Assembly (NCBI GenBank): GCA_012064415.1
Contig: SSNU01000187.1
Coordinates: 10,340-74,339 of the forward strand
Direction: 5' to 3'
DNA from: Gyrodactylus bullatarudis
Taxonomy: Eukaryota > Platyhelminthes > Monogenea > Gyrodactylidea > Gyrodactylidae
Length of the DNA stretch: 64,000 nt
In this document: positions 39,301-50,800 of the stretch, one piece after another
How positions within the stretch are numbered: the first letter of the stretch is position 1
How the letters are laid out: every line of letters starts with the position of its first letter
Program-made: the position numbers and the translations under genes
Notes under the pieces: model-generated
Told to the model about the DNA's origin: nothing
Seen by the model: only the letters and a program-made list of their open reading frames with translations
Databases searched by the model: none

Positions 39301-42300
39301 AATAATTTTAAAGAAATCTAGACCACGACATAGAACAACTGGGTTGGTTTCAAAGAACCTCAGGACCATCCATTTCATGAGAATGTCAAGGTTTGCCATG
39401 GCTGCTTCAATTGGATCACAGCTATTTTGCCAAAATCCCTCCAACATCTTGAATAAACTATCCAAGGCTAACAGATGTTTCTTAAAATCACTATGAAATA
39501 ATTGATTCACAAAATCCTGAGAGGCACCGGCAGTAATAAACTGTTGTTTCAGCTGCTCAACATGTTCTTTCGATGGAACATCAAAGTCCCAACGTAAGGT
39601 TTTTCGTTTCTTTTCATCATTTTGACGATTTACAAATAATTTATTCACAACAAGAATAGGAACAGCGGCAGCTGCTTGAGCAGCTTCAATTTCTGCTTGC
39701 TTTTTACTAGTTATAGCTGATGGTCTTGGTTTACCTGTCTTTCGACCAGGCTTTTTGTTATCCTCTTCAGGCTCAACTTCAACTTCCTTTTCTTCAGGAA
39801 GTTGAGCTTCGACAGGCTCAGGAGTCTTGCTAGCACTTTTTGGAATTGGAGGTTTCTTAACAGCTGCCTTTGGAGGTTTCTCTACCTTCTTCACAGGAGC
39901 AACTTCTTTGACAAGATTTCCGTTTACATCAACTTTACCCCCAGCCTCAATAATTCTCTTGGCCATTCCCATGGAAGGAATCGGAGCTTTACCGATTTCA
40001 TTCTTTGACAGTTCTGCCTCGATAAGACTGACAGCATTCGCTTTATCACTTAGTAAGGCCTTGATTTTATCACCGATATACATGTACATTGTTAATGCCA
40101 ATTTAAGACTATCAGATCGAACACCTGGATTTTGATGTCCAATTGTCGATGAAATAGCCGATACAACATCTTTGACTTGAAGTCTAAATAAGAAATGGTA
40201 AATAGCAATAAAACAACCATAATATGTAAAATAATATTAAATATAAGCTTACGATTGCCCAAAGAGTTTCATATTTTCAGAGACCCAAGATAAACACTCT
40301 TGGATATTTTTTGGATTCTTTTGGGAAGTTACTCCAACAAGGACATGGGGAGCGACAAGATCAAATTTTGTAGAATCGGCTAATTGAGTGAGACAGGAAA
40401 GACAACTTTTACCAGCTTTAATATCTCCTATTTTATCAATTAATGCAGGAGCCACAGTTTCAGCTATGAGTGGAGCACATGGACCAACAGCACTTAATGC
40501 CTCTTTCACCAAATCAATTTTGCCACAAAGTACATTGAAATTTGTCTCTTTAAAGCCAGGTTTTACAAGCATAAATCTAACAATTGCTTGGAGTGGTACT
40601 TCTTTACTTTCTGCAGCAAGAACTTTATTTTTGAAATTATCTAGAGCTTCTTTGCGTTCTTGCCACTTGGCAGAGCCATAAAGGGTCATATTCTCGTTGC
40701 CAAAAAATCTATAAAAGATAAAATTATTTAAATAGTTAAGGAACAATATACATGCTTTTTTGCAGTTGAGAGCTTTAATTATGAAAAATATTTTCAAGTT
40801 TATGAAATGCAATAACCTACTCTTCACATTTAACCTTGGCGGAATCCTCACCAATGGGAGCCTCATTTGGCAAGTTCATGATAGCTTTAATCTTTGCGGT
40901 TTTAGTAGAACTTTCACCTTTTGGTTTAGATGAAGGCATCCCTTCACCTCCTTCGTCATTTTCTTCATCTTCTTCCTCCTCGTCGTCCTCATCAGGTTGA
41001 ATTCTCGAGGCATATCCCATGGTTGGTGCTGGAGCCTTTTCATCTTTCAATTTTTCTATTTCTGCTTCGATGAGCTGCATTGTAGTTGGCTTCTCAGAAG
41101 ACAACAATGCCTTTATTTTATCCCCAATGTAAAGGTACAAAACTCCACAGAGAGTAACTGTAGAGGCACGAATTCCAGAATCTTTATGAGTGATCAAGTT
41201 CTGTATTGCTGCTATTAATTCTTTCACGGATAAGCTAATAAAGGAAAATATGTAAAAATGAATTTAGATATAAACAAGAAATAACTTACGATTGGCCAAA
41301 AATTTTTATATTTTCTGAAAGCCAGTTCAAGCATTCTTGTTGATTCTTAGGGTTCTTTTGTTGGACAGCTCCTTTAAGGACTACAGGACCGACCAATTCA
41401 AATTTTGTAACGTCAGCAAGACCAGTAAGGCATTTCTTGCAGGCTGGTCCAGCTTTGATGTCTCCAATTTTCTCAACTAATTCAGGCGTCAGGATTTCTG
41501 CAATTAATTGACTACTAGTTCCATGATTCGTGATTGTGGCATCAAGTAGTTCAAGCTTTGCCAAAAGGATCTAAATGGATATATTTAAATTCGAAAGGAA
41601 ATTTTATTTTTGAAAATGAACGAACATTAAAGTTGGATTCTTTAAGTCCAGGTTTTTTAACAATTAGCTTGGCGATAGCTTGAATAGGAATATCTTTAGA
41701 TTCAGATGCGTTGACTTTAGTTGTCATTGAATTCAAAGCTTCCTTTTTCTCCTGCCATTTTACAGCAGATAACTGGGTTATAAGCGGCTCTGAGAAAAAT
41801 CTAAATTCGAAATACAATACAAGATTTAATTAAGTATATTTTACTTCAACTTACTCTTTACACTTTTGTTCAGCTGTCTCATCTCCGATCGGACTTTCAT
41901 TAGGCAAGGCACCAGGAACTGGTTTTGTTTTAACTGGTTTTTTTGGTTTTGACTTAGCAGATTCTTTTTTAGGCTTATTTTCATCAGGTTTAGGCTTGCT
42001 TTCTTGGACAGGTTTTGCAGGGGCACTTTCTTTGGGCTTTTCCTTAGTCTGTTTTGACTTGGATGGACCTTTAGATTCTATTGCTTTGTTGAAATATTCT
42101 TTAATTTTATCAACTTTAATAGAATCAAGATCTCCAATAAACGGACTCATTGCTTTATCTCCAACAACATACATTAGCATACCCAACGCTTCAAAGCTTG
42201 AATCTCTAACTTCAGGTGATGTGTCTTGACAAGTTTTAATAAGCATTGTACAAAGACTCTTTACAGTTTTTTTATCACAAGAAGGAGAGTTTTTGGGAAG

Positions 42301-43668
42301 AGATGAGATAAATCGAAAAAGAAATAGAGCTGTCTCTGCTTTTATTGTAGGATTCTTGTTATTTAAAGCTTCGGAAATCTGTTCAGAACAATTCTCGTAG
42401 GTTAAATATTTGAAACATTCATCGATCAAAACTCGAATTTGGGTGACAACAGCAGCTTTCTTTTCTTTAAATTTAGACAAACAAGAAGAGAAAAATCCAG
42501 AAGCTGAAGAAGCAATGTTCTTTCTGAGAGTTTGAAATAAAAAAGATGCAAGTTTAGCTGCTTGAGCAACCAGAATAATATTGGTATCTTTGCTAATAAT
42601 TTTGTTTAATGCCTTTAGAAGATCATTATAATCTCCAGGTTTACACTTGAGAACATTAGTTGAAGCATTTTCCAAAGCATCCAATGATTCTTTACGCTCT
42701 TTCCAATTGGTACTATCCTAGAGAAGGGGTTTTAGTGAATATAATTTCAATGTTTCTGAATAAATTTAACTTACAAGAAGCTCATAAAAATTAGCCGGTA
42801 GTTTTTTCAAAATATCAACTTCTGTTGCAAGCTCGTAAGCATCTATTTCTTCGACAGCTGGTGAGTCATCCTCTTTCTCAGATCCTGAGCCATCATTATC
42901 AACATCAGGTTTATTCATAGCTGCTATTTCCTCTTGAGAAGGTTTCTGGGATTCAAGCCATCTAGTAGGTTTTATTTTACCAGGCTCAATTTTATCAAAT
43001 TCTCCGTTCAGCTCAGTTTGAATCGTGGATTTTGCTGAACTGATTTGCGATACAATAGCTTTTCCGATCCAGCGATATATTTCAACAATTAAACTTTTAG
43101 CTGATTCCCGAACATTCTTATCCTTATGATCCAAAAGATTAACTACGTCTTTAATAAATGCTTTGATCGAAATGACTTTATTTCCAAAGGCATGAAGAGA
43201 GGATGTAAGAAAATCGAGACATGATGAGACGACTTTTGGAACTTTGTTGGATAATCCCTTGACTACATTGTCAATAACAATTTCTTGTTTTTCCAACTCG
43301 ATACAAATGAATAGAATCTGAATGCTGAAATCCTTTGTTTTAGATCTTGTACTATGTATTGATTTATTGACCACAGCAGAGCTAATTTCATCAGCACACT
43401 TTTTGGCTGATGGTACGTTTTCTAAAAAAGCAACGGTTGCCTCAAGACCACTTTCAAGTGCTACCATATTAGAATCGTTCACAAAATTTTTAATTTCACT
43501 GATATAGGAAGAGGAAGAATCAGAAGATTTTTGAAATTCTTTAAGTGCTTCTTGGTAACCAGATTGACGGGCTTTCCAGTTCTATTTAAGATAATAAGGT
43601 TATAAATTTACTTTGTGACTGATTTTCTCTAGCGTGGGTAATTTCATCCATTCTGAATCATCGGCCAT
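33355..43668 (-). CDS. CKAP5: Microtubule polymerase XMAP215/ch-TOG (CKAP5), TOG-array protein
   Basis: It binds tubulin through TOG domains and speeds plus-end growth; spindle and centrosome role by family. Exons: 43668-43612, 43581-42775, 42717-41855, 41800-41626, 41570-41290, 41234-40821, 40708-40253, 40183-39087, 39015-38831, 38772-38678, 36844-36453, 36385-36228, 35576-35276, 35214-35030, 34389-34297, 34232-34155, 34096-33905, 33830-33585, 33450-33355; total 2056 residues, close to the human 2032. The N-terminus MADDSEWMKLP is diagnostic. Five TOG units are visible: exon 2, exon 3, exons 4-6 (KWQEKKEALNSM), exons 7-8 (KWQERKEALDNF), exons 8-9 (KTLRWDFDVPS... MVLRFFETNP). Lys/Pro/Glu-rich linkers separate them. 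The C-terminal part keeps SMLEERIKR-like, ELYEFKQ and a terminal coiled stretch ending MRIAQIKALKK. Intron 1 is 30 nt. Confidence 0.95.
34600..34930. other. Probable transposon remnant in CKAP5 intron 14
   Basis: This part of a 640-nt intron is richer in G+C than its neighbours. It contains an open plus-strand stretch (about 34770-34909, reading FLRSCSGPYSQKELLRRSN and on to a stop). It resembles a broken retroelement frame, but no defining motif was seen. Host exons join cleanly across it. Confidence 0.25.
37853..38517. mobile_element. MITE with ~50-bp inverted ends in CKAP5 intron 10
   Basis: The left end AAAAGTAGATTCAATTGGAA (from 37853) through CCAAAGCCTCTTCCA is repeated inverted at 38466-38517 with few mismatches. 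The 560-bp interior shows no coding capacity. The surrounding 1.83-kb intron is the largest of the gene; the remaining parts, 36850-37850 and 38520-38675, show nothing recognisable. Confidence 0.7.
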
Positions 43669-43773
43669 GATTATGAATAGTTTTAAGTAAGAAAAATAAT
43701 TTGAACTATTAGACAATTTTAAAAAGCTAACTTTGAAAATAATGACTTAAATTGTTTGTAATGATTTAATAAT
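43669..43773. promoter_or_regulatory. 105-bp divergent promoter region, CKAP5 / TSSC4
   Basis: Start codons of CKAP5 (minus, 43668) and TSSC4 (plus, 43774) are separated by only 105 bp, so both promoters and both leaders fit in or overlap this interval. It is AT-rich with no clear TATA box. Confidence 0.6.
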
Positions 43774-44490
43774 ATGAATAGTTTTGTTTTGCAAGGAGTT
43801 GATAATGAATTCAATACCCGTCAAAACGATCTTTTCGCCAGTTTAGATAATATCAGAACCAATATCAAGTGTAAACATGTGATTTATGAAGACATTGACG
43901 AAGTTGATAAGCAAGGATTCAAAATTCCAAAGCTTGGTTCAGAAAAGAAGTCATCTCTAGATCAAATCAAAAAAAGACCTCAATTTACAGACAATAGAAA
44001 CTCCGACCCAAAATGGAAACATTATTCTCTTGAAGATGTTGATGAATATGGAGGTCTGGGATCTAATATTAATGTTGCGCTATCTGTGCTTGACGAAATA
44101 AAATCAAGAAAGGAATCAAATCAACCGATAAATACTATGAAACGTGATGAACGCATTCTATTTGTTTCTAAAAAAAGTAAAAAGAGACGGGTACAATTTG
44201 TTGAATCAGATACAAAAGCCTTAAGTTTTGCTGGCGAATCAACTTGTGACGATGATCAAAGTTCAGAAGAAGTGTTATCAAATCCTTCTGAAAACATAGA
44301 GATAAAATTTCAGACTCGTAAAAATAAAAAGGCTGGCTTTAGAAAACAGACTTTAGATACACAATCTGATTTGGGTTCTGAAATCGAAGAAAAAATGGAC
44401 TGTGAACAAGAAAAAATGAACGAAATTGATTTTCTTGAGCACGAAGAAACTGAAGATGATCTTGAGGATGTCCCTGAAGGAATCTTGTAG
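43774..44490 (+). CDS. TSSC4: TSSC4-like U5 snRNP assembly factor
   Basis: A single-exon frame of 238 residues. The key match is DPKWKHYSLEDVDEYG, which resembles the conserved P-x-K/R-W-x-x-YSLEDV motif of the TSSC4 family, chaperones of the U5/tri-snRNP. Near the N-terminus FNTRQNDLFASLDNI fits the family's other conserved helix. The middle is basic (KKSKKRR), the C-terminus very acidic (EETEDDLEDVPEGIL). Most of the chain looks disordered, as in the family. The start follows an AT-rich leader only 105 bp from CKAP5. Assignment rests on one strong motif, so it is probable rather than certain. Confidence 0.7.
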   Translation: MNSFVLQGVDNEFNTRQNDLFASLDNIRTNIKCKHVIYEDIDEVDKQGFKIPKLGSEKKSSLDQIKKRPQFTDNRNSDPKWKHYSLEDVDEYGGLGSNINVALSVLDEIKSRKESNQPINTMKRDERILFVSKKSKKRRVQFVESDTKALSFAGESTCDDDQSSEEVLSNPSENIEIKFQTRKNKKAGFRKQTLDTQSDLGSEIEEKMDCEQEKMNEIDFLEHEETEDDLEDVPEGIL

Positions 44491-44855
44491 GCTACAAGTT
44501 GTAGCTTTATTAAAAAATAAATTTTCCTGTACATAGTCTCATTTATAAGCTACCACTCGACTCAGGTTTTATGTAATAAACTTGAGGAATTGAAAATATA
44601 ATCCCTAGACTATGAAAAAATGGGAAATTTAAAGTTTCATACAGATTAGTGTATTCACAACTGGCTGGTATGACACTTGAAATTAAGATTGATTAACTTT
44701 ACTAGATTTAATTTAATAAATCAAAAATTCATATTCTCGCTGGATTTATAAAAAAAAGCACAAGATCGATATGTTTTACTTTAAATTAGTTATTTAGCAA
44801 TTTTATAAATAGGATTTCTTTATGAGCCTATTAGATGTCAATAATTATTCTTTGA
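44491..44855 (+). other. 365-bp spacer between TSSC4 and the TMEM8-like gene
   Basis: Contains the TSSC4 3' end (AAAAAATAAA at about 44512) and the AT-rich leader of the next gene. No gene or repeat seen. Confidence 0.6.
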
Positions 44856-47800
44856 ATGAAATTTTGTAAAGGAAATTCTGTATTTATCATCTTCGTTTTT
44901 CTATTTCTTAAGCAATTCTATACATGTAAATTATCATTTTAATACTATTTATAGACAAAACAATTACCAAACTTCATCATAAATTTCTTGAAGACAATAC
45001 CAATGAAATAGACTCGTTTTTTGAAAATTTTGATGTAAAAAAGGAGACATACAGCACAAATTTGCAGCTCAAAATTATACAGAGATGTCCAGATCTAAAG
45101 CACAATATGTAATATTTTTATTTTCTATAACTTTGTTAGATTTTTAAGACCACATGGAATTCCTTACTATGATTTTAATTCATCTTATCAGATACCATTT
45201 ACTAATTTGGATGATAACCAGTTTATTTTCTTAATAAAGAATCAGTCATTGAACTACAACATTAAAAAAAATGACATGATTTTACACGTTTCTACATACA
45301 CGACCAATTTATTCATTGAATTCAACATTAAAATTGATTGGCCCTTGTTTGGGAGATGGTATATTCTTGTGACATCGAGAAACTTTACAAAGGTAAATTT
45401 ATTATTTCATACATTTCAGTCTTTCAATGATTCCCGATGCAGAAGTAAAATTTTCCCAACAGTTGAGCATTCATTCAATTCTAGAATCATACATTACTGG
45501 AATCCAATACAGATTATAGGAAATATGCTAAACTTTACACGATTAATAGACATGACAATAACAAAAGAAGACTTTGAAAGAAATAAACGCTTCTACATGA
45601 TCGAAATTCCTGTAAAAAAGTTGGGAACTAGTGCTTTTATCGTTGAAATTATAATAAACATTCATCAATGTAAATGCTATGGAAATAATCGATGCTTGTT
45701 GAATTTCGGTACATCACTAGCATCAGAAAAGTATCCCTCCGGACAAGACTTTTATCAAGAATGTAATCCGTTTAATGAAAACAAAGTTTTCAAAAAACTA
45801 GAACAAATTGTTGACAGTAGGAATTCAATTATGGTAGTGTTCAATGACTTCTTACCCATTGATAGTGTTAGATTCTCATTGGATATACAATTGATACAGA
45901 GTGAGTATTTTTATAATCACTATCAAAATAAGTTTTTTTCTAGATCTAGGATAATTTCATTAAATTTAATCAATTGTTATATTGTATGATTAAAATTTCT
46001 TCTGCAAGAAAAATCGTTGAAACTATAAGAATTGAAAGGGGTCAGACCCAACTATTCAAAATATTCATTTCGAATTTACTCTAAATCTCTAAGATTCCAA
46101 TCATAAGCTTCTTGGAATTCATTCGTTTATAACTCTATTCATTGTTTGGAAAAAATTAATCTTCTTTTGGTTCTAGGAAAGATTAGACTATACTTAAATT
46201 TCATTCTTGTAAGTAAAATATGGGAAAAATGAGAAAAAATCATTAAAATCTTTATGTTAATGCGATGTATTTATAACAACGTACACCAAAAGCCTTATTT
46301 CTAATTTTGATGATTGTTGTTCCCTTTATCAACCATCAAACTTATTAATTGCATCATGTTGATTGATAAATTATGATAAAAAATCCGATTAAAATTTGGG
46401 TTATCTACTCTTATATAAAGTATAATATTCTCGACAGTCTTTAGGTAAATCTAATGTAATTTAATAGTAAAAATCATTATATCTCTAGATACAGTATAGT
46501 TGTAATATTTTTGTGAATTTCATAAAGATGATCATGTGAGCTAGAAGGAAATCAATCAAAAGAAGAAATTGAACATTACTATGGCTAAAGATTAAAAAAT
46601 GATTAGTTTCCCTCTGCTTTTTATTGACACAGTCACAATGTTAAGAATAAAAAATAATTTTCAAGTATTTTACTCATGTAAATATAACTACATCTGTCCT
46701 GTTTATTGATATATCAAAATTTAAATTTCAATATAAATTCGAGTTTATCTCTACAGCAAAGAAAAGAGAAAGGGTTTAGTATTGAAATAATTAAAATATA
46801 AATGAGTAAAATAATCGAAAAATCTTCTCAAAATAAGAATTAATCCTTGTTTGTTAAATTGCTTGAGATACATTTTCTTTTGCCAATCATCAACTAACCA
46901 CCTGAGAAAAACTGTAGATTCAAAAAAGTTATCTGTTGGAATAAAATCCATTTAATATTTAGACTCTTTAGTATAAATTCCTTGAGAATTGTCCAATGAG
47001 CTTGAAATTGGCAAAATACAAGAAAATCTAAAGTAGATCGTCAAGCTTCGAATGATTGAAAAAATTTTTTTCTTTTTATTGAATTAAGATAAAATATTAT
47101 TTTGCCGAAATTAAGAAACAAGTTATCTGAACAGATTTATCAATTATAACTGATAAATTAGCAATTGTCTTTAATCTAAAAATTTGATCAGGTGTTTAGA
47201 ATCAATGAAAATAAACTATCGTTGTGAAATTATAGACTCGAAAGATAAATTTAGCTAAAGTAAATGAATTTTTTTCCAGATTGCCAACTGATAGATTTCA
47301 CATCTACCAAGGTTCAAAAGTTAGATTATAAAGAGTATCAGAAGAAGCTGGAGAAGAAAAAGATTTCCTTAATTGAACTCATTAATCCTGACGCATCAAG
47401 ATTAATTGAAGATTATGTCTTGAAGAGTAAAGTTCCTGACTTGCCAGAGAAAAGAAGCACATTCTTGATGCAAAATTGTCATCTGTCAATAAATCCATCC
47501 AAATTCCAATATTATGATCCGCTCATATATGATTTCTTATTTAGAGTGAGAATTTAGTTTAAAAGATTTTTTCTTTACTAAAATATCTTGAACTCAATAT
47601 AGATATTGCCTATACTTGAGTACTTAATAATCCAAGTTCTTGTATTCTCATAAAAGTTATGTAATAGTGCAGGACCTATACTTACAAAGTTTATCTACAG
47701 TTATTTCTTTCTGGGTGCTTACTGCTTAGGTAATATATCCCAGAGCTTCGTCTTAATTGGTAATGGAATAGTACATGACACTAGATGTTACAGGTTACAA

Positions 47801-50800
47801 ATGAATCCCATAGTTTAGAAATTTAGAAATAATCCAAGTATACATTTTTGGTAGAAATATACACACTGGACTTGTGTAAGCTGCAACATTCAGCGATATG
47901 GGCTGATCCATTACCAAATAAGACGAACCTAACTGGAAGGTTTGGAAACAACTCGTAAAAGTCTTAAATTTTTATAAGGATCAGTTTTAATAACCTTAAA
48001 TATTTTTATAGATTGTTGAAAAAATCCTTTTTTTTCTGAGAATCGTCTATTTCAAAATAGCTGCAATGACATGATATTTTTGCTTCTTTCATGACTATTA
48101 ATGACTTTAAGAGCTTTAAAACTTCTACTTCATAATTCATTAAATAAAAATATTTGACTCACTTGAAGATGGACACAACATGTATTCCAGATTTTATCTT
48201 ATTTGATTAGTTCTTTAGAAAGTATTTTTTAGTCTCAAAGCTAAACTATGAAAATACTGTGAGACTTTCTTTACTACTTCAAGTAAGGGTCCCATAATGA
48301 ATATTTCAATTGATATTTTATCTTTTATTTTTTAAATTGCAAAATAGAATTCCTCTCATGATGTACGTTTAATTCAATGATTATCTCAAGCCATTTGACT
48401 GTAATCTCTTCAAATGAATCATTGCTAATTTTCAAATAATTCCAAGTGTTTTCTATATTTTTCCTCATCGCTAACATTTTGAATTTCTCTTCCAGCCGAA
48501 TATGCCAAATTTAGCAAATTCTATTCAACTTATTGCCTGGGAACGCTATGTTATTCCAATAGACATGAAAGGAAGCGAAGATATCGGAGGTACATTAGAA
48601 ATCTCGTTACAATTGAATTCCCTGGACGAAACAATCCTTCACAATACAACACATGTCAAAGTAAGTGTATTAAATGTTAAAATTTGAATAATAAGAAAAT
48701 TAGTAAAAGTCGTTAGTTATTTTTGCCTCGATATTAATTCAAGCATTTTTATTCTAAATTATGTTTTTTTTCATACCATTGAATTAGGGATTTCTTCAGG
48801 GAGCTGTTTGGATTATATATGGATCAACAATTGGTTTACTTGCCTCTTGAGTGAAGAATCTTTCTTTTCCGCACTTTCCAAACCTAGCCTGATGAAAACA
48901 AGAAGGCAAGCAACTCTAATTGTAGATCGATATTATATACCGATTCTCTGTTACTTGAGGTCCATTTTTGAATAAAGCTCTTGTTGAAAATAGTAATTTT
49001 GCAATAGGAGTCGTAAAAGATTAAAAAATTTACCAATTTCATTACTTATACGCAATGTTTATTCTTGTTTTGAAAGACATACATGTCAAGTGAATAAAAT
49101 TTGATCGGCGTAAGACATTATTGGATTCTGTCAAGTTCTTTTGAATGATTTTCAATGATTTGGAAGTCAGGTCAATCACTTAGAAGGGGTTTTTTAGAAG
49201 AAGAAAATGATAGTAAGATATTCACTTCAAGAACTTAAGACTTGAAAAAATAATTTCATTTTAAGACCCATGAAAGGTTGTTTCTATTGTAGGCATCAAT
49301 CTGGATACTGTGAAAAATGTTAAGAAATCCAGTTGAAAGATCAAAAGCATGAAGGTTTTCTTCTTAATCTCTCATTGCGGCAATCAGCTTTATTTAGTTC
49401 TTCTTTATCTGAGCTTTCTGGATATAATTTCATACTTTTTACCACCTTTAGAAGATTTTTCTACCACCACACATTTCATTCGTTTGTAGGACAGGTGTCC
49501 TCGACAATAATATTATTCCAAAGTTCTTGTGATTGGCGTAAAACTTTGAGTTTCATATAATGATGTCCATTGTACAAGTAGTTATGAGGGTTTTCAAATG
49601 TCTGGGAGAACAAAAGGCTATATAGTAGCGAAGAGATATGCTTTTTCAAGTGTCATAATTTTAATACACTTTCATATACGAATAAATAATCAATTTTTTA
49701 AGAGGATCAATCTATATTTTCTTCATAATTTACTTGAAATAGCAAGAATACTTTGGTTATAATCCGATAAAATCTTCTAGTATTCTGACTGAAATTATTG
49801 TTTTTGAATCGGTTTCACTCTGGTAGAATGATTTATTATATTCTCTAGCTATATCGACTAAATAGTTTGTCAAGTTGGTCGATTTTATTATAGGACATAG
49901 AATATCATTACTGCTCTGAAATTTCTTTGAACCAAGAATAAAACACTCAGGTTGGAACAAATTCATCTTCACCTAAAGTCAACAGGGGAGAAAAACAATA
50001 GAAACATAATATACTATGGAAATAAAATTTTGTTCCATTGTTACAGTATTTTAACAATAAATTCCCGATTTTTGATTAGCATTTTGATACATTGTGCTGA
50101 AGAAAAATCACGTGTTCATTTCAAGAAATTTTGGTTACTCCATAAGAATAAACAAAAAAACTATTAGATCAAATGACTAGCTTTCTTATTCCTTTATCTA
50201 TTAAAATTAATCTAGATGATTTGCACATGAAAGCACTTTTCAATTCTGTCTTTTCCCAAAATCACATAGGCATAAATTTTTACAATTTCAAATTCCGATC
50301 ATTTGAAAATAATTCCTTCTAATCTCATCTGTTGGAAAGTCTCAAAGTAAAGCTATTCTGATGAATTTGGGATTTATGATTTTTTTCTTCGAGGTTTCTA
50401 TTTTTTGACTATTTTTACAAATTCAATTATGATGATTCGATATCAATTCGAAAAAACGGTTCTTTCAAAGTGCTGATTGTTTTTTTGTCTATTGATGATC
50501 CTAACATTTGATCCCTTTCACACCTTGAAATCATCAAAAAATTTCCACTCAAAGTTTAAAAAATGGAAAAATCGCACCTTGGAAATTTTGAAAAATTGAT
50601 ATTTCAGTAAAAATTTCAAACTCATTCGTATTTATAAGATACTAGTAGAGTAATATTTTCCACGAACAAACGATAGTTTTTCTCACATTCATCTGTTGGT
50701 CAGGTGATGGAACTCCCACTGAGAACTATAGTTTCATCAGTACCAATAGATTCAGGAAGAATATACTGTAATAATTTAAAAGAAACAAAGATACAGAAAT

